Shown here: positions 16,238 to 24,796 of the stretch, one piece after another
Layout: each line of letters begins with the position of its first letter
Position numbering within the stretch: the first letter of the stretch is position 1
NCBI RefSeq assembly: GCF_019774615.1
Contig: NZ_CP081496.1
Location: 1,674,001-1,738,000 of the forward strand
Source: Streptomyces sp. BHT-5-2
GTDB taxonomy: Bacteria > Actinomycetota > Actinomycetes > Streptomycetales > Streptomycetaceae
Direction of reading: 5' to 3'
Length of the DNA stretch: 64,000 nt
The notes under the pieces: model-generated
Seen by the model: the letters and a program-made list of their open reading frames with translations, nothing else
Databases searched by the model: none
Told to the model about the DNA's origin: nothing
Program-made: the position numbers and the translations under genes

Positions 16238-17202
16238 CAAAACGTCGGTTTCGGAAAGGGGGAGTCGGCGGCGTCCGCGTTCTGCTCCGCGTTCTGCTCG
16301 GCCGTCAGGACGCCGGCGAGAAGAAAAGGGGGCTCGGACGAGGTCTCCTGGCGGAGGAGTTCGAGCAGGGCCGTCTCCGCCGGGCCCGCGCCCTGCCGGA
16401 GCACGGCGATGACGGGCTGGGACACGGCCGGGCACACCGGGCGCACCAGGTGCGCGTGACCGTGGGGCACCGCGGAGGCCGGGACGAGCGTCACCCCCAG
16501 GCCGTGGGCGGCCCAGCGCACGGCCGTCGCCGTCTGGGACACCCGGGCGGCCGTGGTCGGGGCCGGATCGCTGTCCCGCAGCACGTTCAGCAGTACGGCG
16601 TCGAGTGCGCTGTCGCGGCCGAACCGCACCCACGGCTCCCCCTCCAGCGCGCGCAGCACGACCCGGTCCGCGGCGAGCTGCCGGTGCCCGGGTCCCAGCA
16701 CCACGACGAACTCCTCGTCGCCGAGGCGGTGGGCGTCGGCGGGGCTCCGCTCGCATGCCGCCATCAGGGCGAGGTCCAGCTCGCCCCGGCGGCACAGCCG
16801 CTCCAGCTCGGCGGAGCTCGGCTCCTCGAAGACGGTGACCTCCAGCCGCGGGAAGCGGCGGCGCAGCGCGTCCAGCGCGCCCGGCAGCTGCCGGGTGCCG
16901 AAGCCCATCTGCACCGCGACCACCAGCTCGCCCACCAGCTCCTCGGCACCGGCCCGCGCCGTCGCCCGCGCCCGCCGCGCCGCCCGCACCGCGACCTCCG
17001 CCTGCCGCAGGAACGCGCGGCCCACCAGGGTGGGCACCAGTCCGGTCGGCGTGCGGGCGAACAGCTCCACGCCGAGTTCCCGCTCCAGGCCGCGGATCTG
17101 CTGGGACACCGACGGCTGGGCGACGTGCAGCAGCTCGGCCGCCGCCGTCACCGAGCCCTCCTCGGCAACGGCCAAGGCGTATTCGAACTGACGAAGGCTC
17201 AT
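16237..17202 (-). CDS. LysR family transcriptional regulator
   Basis: 321 residues from ATG 17202, with GGGAG upstream. Residues 1-60 are the winged helix (MSLRQFEYALAVAEEGSVTA, ELLHVAQPSVSQQIRGLE, ELGVELFAR). The effector-binding domain follows (about 90-290), with LVVAVQMGFGTRQLPGAL and WAAHGLGVTLVPASAV. The end is unusual: after TAEQNAEQNADAAD the C-terminal ~20 residues look like a short duplicated tail next to the 14-bp repeat tract. LysR regulators normally control a divergent gene. Upstream here is tRNA-Ser on the same strand, so the target is unclear. GTAAC-AGCAA-GTAAC at 17267-17281 is a possible binding sequence. Confidence 0.9.
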   Translation of the reverse strand: MSLRQFEYALAVAEEGSVTAAAELLHVAQPSVSQQIRGLERELGVELFARTPTGLVPTLVGRAFLRQAEVAVRAARRARATARAGAEELVGELVVAVQMGFGTRQLPGALDALRRRFPRLEVTVFEEPSSAELERLCRRGELDLALMAACERSPADAHRLGDEEFVVVLGPGHRQLAADRVVLRALEGEPWVRFGRDSALDAVLLNVLRDSDPAPTTAARVSQTATAVRWAAHGLGVTLVPASAVPHGHAHLVRPVCPAVSQPVIAVLRQGAGPAETALLELLRQETSSEPPFLLAGVLTAEQNAEQNADAADSPFPKPTF

Positions 17203-17440
17203 CGGCTCCCGCCCCCTCCCCGCGATGGACCGTGGTCCTCCCTGCCCGGGAGGCGCCGCACTCGCTGTAACAGCAAGTAACTCGCTTCCTCTGCCGGAGA
17301 TTCCCGCGGACGCGGCCGGAGCCGATCCGCATGCCGATCTCTCCGCATGCCGAGCCCTCCGTACGCGGCGCCAACTTCGTCGGCCGTCAAGGGAGGTGGC
17401 GGAGGCGGCATGGCCGCCATGTGGCTACAGCACCATGCAC

Positions 17441-17482
17441 AACACCCCCCTGGCCTGCGTTTCCGCAGATCAGGGGGGTGTT
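17441..17482 (-). terminator. Terminator of tRNA-Ser
   Basis: AACACCCCCCTG pairs perfectly with CAGGGGGGTGTT. An inner CTGCG/CGCAG stem extends the hairpin. It begins 3 nt past the tRNA 3' end on the minus strand. Confidence 0.85.
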
Positions 17483-17484
17483 TC

Positions 17485-17572
17485 TGGCGGTAGCGGAGGG
17501 ATTTGAACCCTCGGTGACTTGCGCCACACTCGCTTTCGAGGCGAGCTCCTTCGGCCGCTCGGACACGCTACC
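17485..17572 (-). tRNA. tRNA-Ser, anticodon CGA, CCA encoded
   Basis: Read on the minus strand the acceptor stem is GGTAGCG/CGCTACC, followed by discriminator G and an encoded CCA. The D-arm contains GAGCGGCCGAAGG. The anticodon loop is CTCGAAA inside a GCTCGC...GCGAGT stem, giving anticodon CGA. A long class-II variable arm (TGGCGCAAGTCACC) precedes the T-arm GAGGGTTCAAATCCCTC. The 88-nt length and long variable arm fit serine. Confidence 0.95.
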
Positions 17573-17639
17573 GAGAGAGAGCTTAGCCCAAAGGGCCCCG
17601 TGCGCCGAAATCGGATTGCCGGGCGGGGGCCGCGCGAGA

Positions 17640-18140
17640 TCAGCGGTCGCGGAAGAACGCGGTGAGCAGCGCGGCGCAGTCGGCCTCCAGGACGCCGGTG
17701 ACGACCTCGGGGCGGTGGTTCAGCCGGCGGTCGCGGACCACGTCCCACAGGGAGCCGACGGCGCCGGCCTTGGTGTCGCGGGCGCCGTAGACGACCCGGT
17801 CGACGCGGGAGAGCACGATCGCGCCGGCGCACATCGTGCAGGGTTCGAGGGTGACGAGGAGGGTGCAGCCGGTGAGCCGCCATGCCCCGACGGAGCGGGC
17901 CGCGGCGCGCAGGGCGAGGACCTCGGCGTGCGCGGTGGGGTCGCCGGTGGCCTCGCGTTCGTTGCGGCCGGTGCCCAGGACGGTGCCGTCGGCGGACAGC
18001 ACGACGGCGCCCACCGGGACGTCACCGGTCCCGGGGGCGCGGGCGGCCTCCGCCAGCGCCTGGCGCATCGGCGCGATCCAGGGGTCGCGCAGCGGGTCGG
18101 GCGCGGTGGAGGGCGGAGGGGCGGAAGGGGGGACGGTCAT
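17640..18140 (-). CDS. tadA: tRNA-specific adenosine deaminase TadA
   Basis: 166 residues with the zinc deaminase signature. DPTAHAEVLALRAA supplies the zinc His and catalytic Glu, and LEPCTMCAGAIVLSRV supplies two zinc Cys. DVPVGAVVLS and VVYGARDTKAGAVGSLWDVV are also typical. TadA converts A34 to inosine in tRNA-Arg(ACG) and is essential in most bacteria. The N-terminal ~25 residues are Pro-rich and may be over-extended; later in-frame starts exist. The adjacent gene at 18208-18729 is the actinobacterial TadA-associated protein, and upp follows in the opposite direction. From memory this order matches a core region of S. coelicolor. Confidence 0.95.
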   Translation of the reverse strand: MTVPPSAPPPSTAPDPLRDPWIAPMRQALAEAARAPGTGDVPVGAVVLSADGTVLGTGRNEREATGDPTAHAEVLALRAAARSVGAWRLTGCTLLVTLEPCTMCAGAIVLSRVDRVVYGARDTKAGAVGSLWDVVRDRRLNHRPEVVTGVLEADCAALLTAFFRDR

Positions 18141-18207
18141 GTCCCCAGTGTCGGGGACACGGCCGGGACCGGGCCCGGGGGTGGAACGCGGGCCCGGCGG
18201 GGAGGGC

Positions 18208-18729
18208 TCAGCGCACGGCTTCCAGGAGGTCCGTGCAGCCCAGGGCCTCGGCGATCACGCCGAGGGCGTCGCCGTCGAGGGTGAGGAGTTGCTTCTCGGT
18301 GACGCCGAGGTCGCTCAGCAGCCCGAGGTCGCCGAGCGGACCGCTCACCGTGGCGACCGCGGACTCGTCGTCCGCGTCGTGGTCCGCTTCGGGTTCGCCG
18401 TCCTCGGTGCCGTCCAGGTCGAGGCTGTCGAGGTCGTCGGCAGCGCTGTCGTCGCGGCCGAGCAGCTCGTCGGTCAGCATCGCGCCGTACGAGCTCCTGG
18501 CGGCCACCGCGGCGTTGGAGACGAAGACCCGGGGGTCCTCCTCGCCGTCGACCCGGATGATGCCGAACCAGGCGCCCTCCTGCTCGATGAGGACCACCAC
18601 CGTGTCGTCTTCGACCGCTGCCTCTCGGGCCAGGTCGGCCAGATCGGTCAGCGATTCCACATCGTCGAGCTCTGTATCGCTCGCTTCCCACCCGTCTTCG
18701 GTGCGCGCGAGCAGTGCGGCGAAGTACAC
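18208..18729 (-). CDS. tRNA adenosine deaminase-associated protein
   Basis: 173 residues from GTG 18729, chosen because GGAGAG lies 6 nt upstream and the protein then begins with YFAALLARTEDGW. The N-terminal half is a compact domain (DDTVVVLIEQEGAWFGIIRVDGEEDPRVFVSNAA). The centre is highly acidic (DDSAADDLDSLDLD and beyond) and the C-terminus ends LLTLDGDALGVIAEALGCTD. The arrangement and position immediately upstream of tadA fit the actinobacterial family named after this neighbourhood. Its molecular role is unknown. It is divergent from upp. Confidence 0.85.
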   Translation of the reverse strand: MYFAALLARTEDGWEASDTELDDVESLTDLADLAREAAVEDDTVVVLIEQEGAWFGIIRVDGEEDPRVFVSNAAVAARSSYGAMLTDELLGRDDSAADDLDSLDLDGTEDGEPEADHDADDESAVATVSGPLGDLGLLSDLGVTEKQLLTLDGDALGVIAEALGCTDLLEAVR

Positions 18730-18934
18730 CGTGACTCTCCCACTGGTCAGAGGCGTGCCGGGCCGGGCGGGGCGGCGCTGCACGCCGCTGCTTCCCGCCC
18801 CTTCGGAATCGTGGCAGAAACATCGCGTCCGCGCGCCGTCTTCGACGCTGCGTCGTGCGGACGTTGTGAGAGATGTCGCTCACGTGCCGGAGCGTGGGCG
18901 GCGCACGGCGGGCGCCTGGGCCGCGCGGCTCGGT

Positions 18935-18940
18935 TAGTGT
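18935..18940 (+). promoter_or_regulatory. -10 box of leaderless upp
   Basis: TAGTGT ends 7 nt before ATG 18948, with no Shine-Dalgarno between. This spacing predicts transcription starting at the A of ATG. Confidence 0.65.
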
Positions 18941-18947
18941 CGATGTC

Positions 18948-19583
18948 ATGCGGATCCACGTCGTCGACCACCCGCTGGTGGCGCACAAACTCACCACTCT
19001 GCGCGACAAGCGCACCGACTCCCCCACCTTCCGGCGCCTCGCCGACGAGCTGGTCACCCTGCTCGCCTACGAGGCCACCCGTGATGTGCGCACCGAGCAG
19101 GTCGACATCGAGACGCCGGTGACGGCGACCACCGGCGTGCGGCTGTCGCACCCCCGTCCCCTGGTCGTCCCGATCCTGCGGGCCGGACTGGGCATGCTGG
19201 ACGGCATGGTCCGGCTGCTGCCCACCGCCGAGGTCGGCTTCATGGGCATGGTCCGCGACGAGGAGACCTACGAGGCGCACACCTACGCCACCCGGATGCC
19301 CGACGACCTGTCGGGGCGCCAGGTCTACGTCGTCGACCCGATGCTGGCCACCGGGGGCACGCTGGTCGCGGCGATCAGGGAGCTGATCAAGCGCGGCGCG
19401 GACGATGTCACCGCGATCTGCCTGCTTGCCGCGCCCGAGGGCGTCGAGGTCATGGAGCGCGAGCTGGCCGGCACGCCGGTGACGGTGGTCACCGCCGCCG
19501 TCGACGAGCGGCTGAACGAGGACCGCTACATCGTCCCCGGCCTGGGCGACGCGGGCGACCGGATGTACGGCACGGCCGGCTGA
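18948..19583 (+). CDS. upp: Uracil phosphoribosyltransferase
   Basis: 211 residues from ATG 18948. The protein begins [20 protein letters not shown] and carries [19 protein letters not shown], the PRPP-binding loop [12 protein letters not shown] and the C-terminal uracil-recognition end [16 protein letters not shown]. All are standard for Upp, which makes UMP from uracil and PRPP for pyrimidine salvage. Length fits the family. The TAGTGT box ending 7 nt before ATG indicates a leaderless mRNA. A strong bidirectional terminator separates it from the converging LytR_C gene. Confidence 0.96.
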   Translation: MRIHVVDHPLVAHKLTTLRDKRTDSPTFRRLADELVTLLAYEATRDVRTEQVDIETPVTATTGVRLSHPRPLVVPILRAGLGMLDGMVRLLPTAEVGFMGMVRDEETYEAHTYATRMPDDLSGRQVYVVDPMLATGGTLVAAIRELIKRGADDVTAICLLAAPEGVEVMERELAGTPVTVVTAAVDERLNEDRYIVPGLGDAGDRMYGTAG

Positions 19584-19597
19584 GGAATGCCTGGCAC

Positions 19598-19630
19598 AGG
19601 GCCCCGCACCGGGTGACGGTGCGGGGCCCT
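19598..19630. terminator. Bidirectional terminator between upp and the LytR_C gene
   Basis: AGGGCCCCGCACC pairs perfectly with GGTGCGGGGCCCT over a 7-nt loop, between the two stops. Confidence 0.9.
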
Positions 19631-19638
19631 TGGCGTGT

Positions 19639-20289
19639 TCAGCACGTGGTGGCGGCGGGGGTCCGGCCGGGGGCGGGGTGGTTCAGCAGGGCGAGTGCCT
19701 TGGCGGCCGCCTGCGGGGTGGTGAGTGCCTGGAAGCCTTCGCCGATGACCAGGTCGAGGTCGGGGGTCTGCCGGTCGTCGGTCTTCTGCTGGGCGCCGGC
19801 GAGCTGGGTGGCCAGGACCTTCAGCGGGCCGGCGGCGGCAGAGCCGGGGCCCAGGAGTATGCCGGTGCCCTTGACCTTCTTGTCGTAGGCGGCCGGGGCG
19901 TTGCCCACTTTCCCGATCTTGAAGCCGCGCTTCTGGAGCTCGTCGGCGGTGTGCCTGGCGAGGCCGGCGCGGTCGGTGGCGTTGTAGACGTTCACGGTCA
20001 GGGACGCCGGGGCGGGCGCCTTCGCGGCCGGCGGGGCGGCCTGGGCACGGCCGGCCGCGCCGCCGGGCGGGCAATGTCTCTTGTCCTGCGCGGCCTGGGC
20101 CGTACTGCCCTTGCCGCCGAAGACGTCGATGAGCTGCAGGGTTCCCCAGCCGATCAGCCCGAGGACGCAGGCGCCGGCCACGATGCCGAGGACGATGCGG
20201 CGGCGATGACGGGGGCGGCGCATCCGCGGGTACCTGTCGCCTGTGATGCGGTACTTACCGCCCATGCCTGGAGGCGTCAGCATGCTCAT
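19639..20289 (-). CDS. LytR_C domain membrane protein
   Basis: 216 residues. A basic cytoplasmic N-terminus (RMRRPRHRRR) precedes one transmembrane helix (IVLGIVAGACVLGLIGW, about 31-50), a Pro/Ala-rich linker and a C-terminal LytR_C domain (about 95-190). Diagnostic strings are LTVNVYNATDRAGLARHTADELQKRGFKIGKVGN and DLDLVIGEGFQAL. LytR_C domains often accompany LytR-CpsA-Psr ligases that attach polymers to peptidoglycan, but here the ligase domain is absent. The protein is probably a surface-exposed single-pass accessory factor. Confidence 0.88.
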   Translation of the reverse strand: MSMLTPPGMGGKYRITGDRYPRMRRPRHRRRIVLGIVAGACVLGLIGWGTLQLIDVFGGKGSTAQAAQDKRHCPPGGAAGRAQAAPPAAKAPAPASLTVNVYNATDRAGLARHTADELQKRGFKIGKVGNAPAAYDKKVKGTGILLGPGSAAAGPLKVLATQLAGAQQKTDDRQTPDLDLVIGEGFQALTTPQAAAKALALLNHPAPGRTPAATTC

Positions 20290-20427
20290 GGCCGCAGCGT
20301 AGTGCGGGGCGTCTGCCGTGCCTACTAGATGATCAGTGCGTTGTGTGAGGGAAACCCGAGTGGGCCAATTCGACTGGCGTCATTGGCCGAGATGATGCGG
20401 GGATGTCGGGTCTGCGGCGGACGGCCG

Positions 20428-20727
20428 TCAGTTGTCGAGTTCGAGGACGCGGGCGTGCAGCACCTGGCGCTGCTGGAGCGCGGCGCGGACCGCGCGGTGC
20501 AGGCCGTCCTCCAGATAGAGGTCGCCCTCCCACTTCACGACGTGCGCGAAGAGGTCGCCGTAGAACGTGGAGTCCTCGGCGAGCAGCGTCTCGAGGTCGA
20601 GCTGCTGCTTGGTGGTCACCAACTGGTCGAGGCGTACCGGGCGCGGGGCGACGTCCGCCCACTGGCGGGTGCTCTCCCGGCCGTGGTCGGGGTACGGCCG
20701 CCCATTTCCGATGCGCTTGAAGATCAC
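20428..20727 (-). CDS. ParB/VapB-like small protein, orphan
   Basis: 99 residues, MIFKRIGNGRPYPDHGREST... The C-terminal half (GDLYLEDGLHRAVRAALQQRQVLHARVLELD) has the DGxHR..AA pattern of ParB/Srx-like folds. Database entries for close Streptomyces homologues are often labelled VapB-family antitoxin (from memory). There is no VapC or other toxin gene beside it, so the toxin-antitoxin label is doubtful. The strong sequence order and its position next to core genes suggest a conserved housekeeping or nucleic-acid-binding role. Confidence 0.75.
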   Translation of the reverse strand: MIFKRIGNGRPYPDHGRESTRQWADVAPRPVRLDQLVTTKQQLDLETLLAEDSTFYGDLFAHVVKWEGDLYLEDGLHRAVRAALQQRQVLHARVLELDN

Positions 20728-20905
20728 ACGGAAAGCCTACCGGGCCGGGGGCACCGGGCGCAGCCGCGAAGCGGCGGTGCAAAGGAGATCAATAGCGGCA
20801 AACTCGGATCATTGGTGGGTGATGAGCTGGCCGATACGGCACGAACGGGCTATCGCTCGCTCGTCCGGTCGTGGTGATCGGACGGGTCCGCGGCGGAGGG
20901 CCGGG

Positions 20906-21553
20906 TCACCACCTCGCGGCCGCCGCCGGACTCCGTTGCCAGTAGGTGACCGCGGCGGTCTCCGGGTTCACCCGGACCGGGGCGCGGCCGTCCACGCCGA
21001 TCTGTGCGGGGGTGGCGCGGGCGATCAGCGCGACCCCGAACTGGGACATCTTTTCGGCCGTGCTGTGCGGGGCGCTCCGGCCGCCGGGGCCGCCGGGCGC
21101 GGCGGCGGTGATCACCGCGGCGTAGGCGGTGCCGGCGGGCGGCAGGGCGACCGGGGCGGGCGGCCGGCTGTACGGGAGCGGCGGCAGGGGGCCCGGGCGG
21201 CGGTCGCCGAAGTGCAGCAGGGGGTAGGGCTGGGCGGCGAAGGTGCAGAGGTGGTCGGAGATGTTGGTGACGGCGAGCAGCATGCGGCGGGGGTGGTGCG
21301 GCTCCGCGCCGGCGTGGAACCGCAGCATCTCGGGCGTACAGGCGTCGCCGGTGGCGGGGGCGGGCGGGAGGGCCGGGACGGGGACGGCCCGGCCGTCGGC
21401 CTCGGCGCGGTAGCCGGTGCCGTCGTGGCAGGCCGTGAGGGCGAGGGCGGCCGCGGCGGTCAGCGCAGCGGCGACGGTGCGGGCGCGGCGGACGGCGGGG
21501 GCGCACCGGGGCGGGGACGGGGACACGGGTGCGGGCCGGAATGGCATGGGCAC
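20906..21553 (-). CDS. DUF4232-like lipoprotein
   Basis: 215 residues. The signal sequence ends ALALTAC, giving a lipobox Cys at about residue 42. The mature domain starts near DACTPEMLRFHAGAEPHH and contains LLAVTNISDHLCTF, LPPAGTAYAAVITAAA and a C-terminal VRVNPETAAVTYWQ strand. These features and the two conserved Cys fit DUF4232, a beta-rich family common among actinobacterial lipoproteins. It lies 40 nt after a membrane gene that itself overlaps an ECF sigma gene, so all probably belong to one transcript and this protein may be part of the sigma-controlled surface response. Confidence 0.82.
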   Translation of the reverse strand: MPMPFRPAPVSPSPPRCAPAVRRARTVAAALTAAAALALTACHDGTGYRAEADGRAVPVPALPPAPATGDACTPEMLRFHAGAEPHHPRRMLLAVTNISDHLCTFAAQPYPLLHFGDRRPGPLPPLPYSRPPAPVALPPAGTAYAAVITAAAPGGPGGRSAPHSTAEKMSQFGVALIARATPAQIGVDGRAPVRVNPETAAVTYWQRSPAAAARW

Positions 21554-21593
21554 GATTCTCGGGCAAGGGGGAACGCGGCGGGCAAGGGGCAGG

Positions 21594-22160
21594 TCAGCCG
21601 CTGCCGGGCGTCGCGCTCCCGGTGGGCGGGGGCGTGGAGGCGGCGGGTGTGGGGGTGGCGCTGTGGGCCGGACCGCCGGTGGGGCGGTCGGTGGGCCGGC
21701 GGCTCGGGACGGGCGGGACGGTCGGCGCGGGGTCGGGCGTCGGTCGGGCGCCGGGGCGGGCCGGGGAGGTGCGGACGGTGCCGCTGGGCTCGGTGGACGG
21801 GACCGGGGACGGGGACGGCGACGGGGTGGCGGTGCCCGTGGCCGGGGCCGGCGTCGGCGGGGAGGCCGGTAGCGGTGGGGCCGCGGGACGCTCGGGGGCG
21901 GTGGCGAGGTGTGCGGCGAGGGCGAGGGCGGCGGCGCCCGCGGCGGCGGCCAGCGGCAGGACGAGGCGGCGCGGCCGGAGCCGGTCGAGGAAGGCGGGGC
22001 GGGGCAGGCGGGCGCGGCGCGGATGCGGGCCCGGCGGCGCTGCCGGGCGGAGGTCGTGGACGCCGACGGCGTCGGCGCGGGCCGTGAGGGCGCGGCGCAG
22101 CCGGACCTCGACCGGCCGTTCCGCGGCAGCCTCCCCGGGGGCGGTGTCGCGGGTGCTCAA
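21594..22160 (-). CDS. Probable membrane anti-sigma-like partner of the ECF sigma factor
   Basis: 188 residues. An N-terminal cytoplasmic part (RLRRALTARADAVGVHDLRP, Arg/Pro-rich), one transmembrane helix (RRLVLPLAAAAGAAALALAA, about 65-86) and a ~100-residue Pro/Ser/Thr-rich extracytoplasmic tail. Its start overlaps the sigma stop by 4 nt (ATGA), which indicates translational coupling. Position and topology resemble an anti-sigma regulator, but there is no HXXXCXXC zinc motif. The anti-sigma role is inferred from context alone. Confidence 0.7.
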   Translation of the reverse strand: MSTRDTAPGEAAAERPVEVRLRRALTARADAVGVHDLRPAAPPGPHPRRARLPRPAFLDRLRPRRLVLPLAAAAGAAALALAAHLATAPERPAAPPLPASPPTPAPATGTATPSPSPSPVPSTEPSGTVRTSPARPGARPTPDPAPTVPPVPSRRPTDRPTGGPAHSATPTPAASTPPPTGSATPGSG

Positions 22161-22837
22161 GACCGTTCCTCCAGGATCTTCTCCAGGGCGTCCAGGGCGC
22201 GGCTGGCCAGGGACTTCACCGCGCCGCGGCTGATGCCCAGGGTCGCCGCGATCTCCGCCTCGGTCAGCTCGCCCCAGTAGCGCAGCACCAACACCTCGCG
22301 GCGGCGCGCGGTCAGCCCGCCGAGCGCGGCGAGGACCTCGCGGTGCTCCTCGTCGAGGACCACCCGTTCCTCCGCGGAGGGCGCGGCGGTCTCGTGCGGC
22401 GGGGTGTAGTCGCGGGCGGTGCGGCGGCGGCGCAGCACCGACCGGGCGGCGTTGACCACCGCGGTCCGCAGGTAGGCGAGGGCGTTGTCGACCTCGCCGA
22501 GCCGTTCGCCGTGCCGCTTGTAGAGGGCGGCGAAGGCGTCCTGGACGACGTCCTCGGCGGTGGCGCGGTCGTCGACGAGGAGGACGGCCAGCCGGACCAT
22601 GTTCAGCCGGTGGGCGTGGTACAGCTCGGTGATGGTCGGGCGGTGCGGCTCCGGCGGTGGTGCGTCGGCCCGTTCGTGCGCCAACTGGCCTGTGGGGCCC
22701 GGTAGTTGGTGGCCGGGCGCGAGTGGGCGGGGCGGGGACCCGCGGCGGACGGCGCGCAGCAGGCGGCGCCAGGTGGCAGGCCGGGGCCCCGGCAGGGCGA
22801 ACCGTGCCGGGGCCGGGTGTGGTGCGTAGTGGGCCAT
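22157..22837 (-). CDS. ECF RNA polymerase sigma factor, SigE-family type
   Basis: 226 residues. Region 2 is at about 72-135 (ELYHAHRLNMVRLAVLLVDDRATAEDVVQDAFAALYKRH), with NALAYLRTAVVNAARSVLRRRRT after it. Region 4 is at about 170-220 (LTARRREVLVLRYWGELTEAEIAATLGISRGAVKSLASRAL). The N-terminal ~65 residues are Arg/Pro-rich with no homology to sigma domains, so the true start may lie further downstream. The membrane gene overlaps by 4 nt. Upstream, 27 nt away, is an LAXTG surface protein, making a four-gene surface/sigma cluster. A candidate ECF promoter lies before the whole cluster. Confidence 0.88.
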   Translation of the reverse strand: MAHYAPHPAPARFALPGPRPATWRRLLRAVRRGSPPRPLAPGHQLPGPTGQLAHERADAPPPEPHRPTITELYHAHRLNMVRLAVLLVDDRATAEDVVQDAFAALYKRHGERLGEVDNALAYLRTAVVNAARSVLRRRRTARDYTPPHETAAPSAEERVVLDEEHREVLAALGGLTARRREVLVLRYWGELTEAEIAATLGISRGAVKSLASRALDALEKILEERS

Positions 22838-22864
22838 CGTTCCCTCGGGCTCGCCCGGGCGGGG

Positions 22865-23374
22865 TCAGGCGCGCTTCCGGCGGACCGCGTAGAGCGCGCC
22901 GCCGCCCGCGGCGATCAGGGCGGCCGCGCCGCCGCCCAGCGCGAGGGTGGTCCCGGAGGAGGCGCCGGTCTTGGCGAGCTGCTTGTGGTCGCCGCCGTCC
23001 TGGCCGGGCGCCGGACGGCTTCCGGGGTGGCTGGGGACGGGCGCGGGGGTGGCGCTCTGACCCGGCAGGCTCGGGACCGGCGACGGGGTGGCGCGGTGGC
23101 CCGGGGGGTTGGTGGGCGCCGGCGAGGGCGAGGCGCCGTGGCCGGGCGGCTGGGTGGGCACCGGGCTCGGCGAGGCGCCGTGGCTCGGGGGGTTGGTGGG
23201 GGCGTGCGACGGGGTGGCGCCGGCGGCGGCCGGGCCCGAGGCGGGCGCGGCGTGGGCGGTGCCGGCCGTCGCGACGGTGGTGAGCGCTATCGCGGCCAGC
23301 AGCCCGGCACCGACCGAACGGCTCAGGCGATGACGGACGGTACGGGAGGTGCGCGCGGTACGGGACGGGTTCAC
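22865..23374 (-). CDS. LAXTG-anchored, Pro-rich cell-wall protein
   Basis: 169 residues: a signal peptide (AGLLAAIALTTVATAGTAHAA), a repetitive Pro/Ser/His stalk with ~13-residue repeats such as NPPGHRATPSPVPS, then LAKTG, a hydrophobic helix and the tail RRKRA. LAXTG is the motif used by class E sortases in Streptomyces, so the protein should be covalently linked to peptidoglycan. No sortase gene is in the window. It precedes the ECF sigma gene by 27 nt, and a possible ECF-type promoter lies 50-80 nt before its start. Confidence 0.85.
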   Translation of the reverse strand: MNPSRTARTSRTVRHRLSRSVGAGLLAAIALTTVATAGTAHAAPASGPAAAGATPSHAPTNPPSHGASPSPVPTQPPGHGASPSPAPTNPPGHRATPSPVPSLPGQSATPAPVPSHPGSRPAPGQDGGDHKQLAKTGASSGTTLALGGGAAALIAAGGGALYAVRRKRA

Positions 23375-23430
23375 GGTCGGCTGCTCCAGATCGTCAACGG
23401 GTGGCGCCCGGGGGCGCCCTCACCCGAGAC

Positions 23431-23456
23431 GACGTGCGGCGCCGGTCGGGGTTGCC
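23431..23456 (-). promoter_or_regulatory. Candidate ECF-type promoter of the surface/sigma cluster
   Basis: On the minus strand GGCAACC (23456-23450) and CGTC (23434-23431) are 15 bp apart, as in many ECF-dependent promoters. It lies about 57 nt upstream of the LAXTG gene and suggests autoregulation. Confidence 0.4.
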
Positions 23457-23550
23457 GCTCGGCGCGAAAAACTTTCGGCGGGGCGTCAGGGGTGGTGCGA
23501 CCGTAACCGGCGGGCGGGGCGTGGGCGCCGGGGTCGTGCCGTTCCGCGGG

Positions 23551-24789
23551 TCATACGGCCGGTGCCGTGTGCTCCGGCAGGGCCGCGTCCTCGTGCGCGT
23601 GCTCGTGCTCGCAGGCGTCGTCCAGGCCGTGTACCGCCCAGGCCGGGAACGGGTCGTCGGCCGCCGTGGGTACCGGCTCGTCGGGGGCGAGGAGGCAGGC
23701 GGTGAGGGCGGCGTGCAGCGGCCCGGGGCGCAGGCCGGTGCCGATGAAGACGAGTTCCTGGCCGGCGGCGGGATCGACGTCGCCGTCGGTGTCGGTGGCG
23801 GCGGTGTCCACGCCCGACGGTTCAAAGCGGGCCACCGCGCCTGCCTGGGACCACAGGCCGGTGACGCCGGGCCGGGTGGCGAGGTGGAAGAAGCCTTTGG
23901 AGCGCAGGATGTCGCCGTAGTCGCCGCTGTCCATCCCGGAGGTGACGAACTGCCAGAGGCGGCCCGGGTGGAAGGGGCGGCCGGCCCGGAAGACCGTGCT
24001 GGAGATGCCGTACTCCTCGGTCTCGGGGACATGGTCGCCGTTGAGCTCGCGCACCCAGCCGGGCGCCTGCTGGGCGCGTTCGAGGTCGAAGCGGCCGGTG
24101 CCCAGGACCTCGGCGAGCGGCACTCGGCCGCGCCGGGCGGGGACGACCCGGGCGGCCGGGTTGAGGCGGGTGAGGGCGGCCCGGAGGCGTGCGGCGGTGG
24201 CGCGGTCCACCAGGTCGGTCTTGTTGAGGACGAGGACATCGGCGAACTCGATCTGGTCCATGAGGAGGTCGCTGACCGTGCGCTCGTCGTCCTCGTACTG
24301 GTCCAGGCCGCGCTCGGCCAGGGCGTCGCCGCCGGCCAGTTCGGGCAGGAAGTTGGCCGCGTCGACGACCGTGACCATGGTGTCCAGGCGCGCCAGGTCG
24401 CCCAGGGTGGCGCCGTCGTCGCGCGGGAAGGCGAAGGTCGCGGCGACCGGCATCGGCTCGGAGACCCCGCTGGACTCGATCAGCAGGTAGTCGAAGCGGC
24501 CGGCCCGGGCGAGCCGGTCGACCTCCTCCAGCAGGTCGTCGCGGAGGGTGCAGCAGATGCACCCGTTGGTCATCTCGACCAGCCGCTCCTCGGTGCGGGA
24601 GAGCGCCGCTTCGCCGCCGCGGACCAGTGCGGCGTCGATGTTGACCTCGCTCAGGTCGTTGACGATGACGGCGACCCGCAGGCCCTCCCGGTTGCCGAGG
24701 ACGTGGTTGAGCAGGGTGGTCTTGCCCGCGCCGAGGAAGCCGGAGAGCACGGTGACGGGGAGTCGGTCGGGCAGCCGGGGGTGCGCCAT
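23551..24789 (-). CDS. COG0523 (CobW/G3E) GTPase, probable zinc metallochaperone
   Basis: 412 residues. Walker A is [12 protein letters not shown] (about 17-28), followed by the metal-binding GCICC motif (about 75-79), an ESSGVSEP switch and LNKTDLVD for guanine binding. The C-terminal domain has [10 protein letters not shown] and a His-rich end ([18 protein letters not shown]) that could bind metal. COG0523 proteins transfer Zn, Co or Ni to target enzymes. Next to it, 7 nt away, is a cysteine-free L32 gene behind a Zur-like box, which points to a zinc-starvation function in this species, shared with known actinobacterial Zur regulons. Confidence 0.92.
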   Translation of the reverse strand: MAHPRLPDRLPVTVLSGFLGAGKTTLLNHVLGNREGLRVAVIVNDLSEVNIDAALVRGGEAALSRTEERLVEMTNGCICCTLRDDLLEEVDRLARAGRFDYLLIESSGVSEPMPVAATFAFPRDDGATLGDLARLDTMVTVVDAANFLPELAGGDALAERGLDQYEDDERTVSDLLMDQIEFADVLVLNKTDLVDRATAARLRAALTRLNPAARVVPARRGRVPLAEVLGTGRFDLERAQQAPGWVRELNGDHVPETEEYGISSTVFRAGRPFHPGRLWQFVTSGMDSGDYGDILRSKGFFHLATRPGVTGLWSQAGAVARFEPSGVDTAATDTDGDVDPAAGQELVFIGTGLRPGPLHAALTACLLAPDEPVPTAADDPFPAWAVHGLDDACEHEHAHEDAALPEHTAPAV

Positions 24790-24796
24790 GGCCGGG

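Noticed and set aside
20428..20727. Complete toxin-antitoxin module
   Set aside because: No toxin gene is adjacent on either side.
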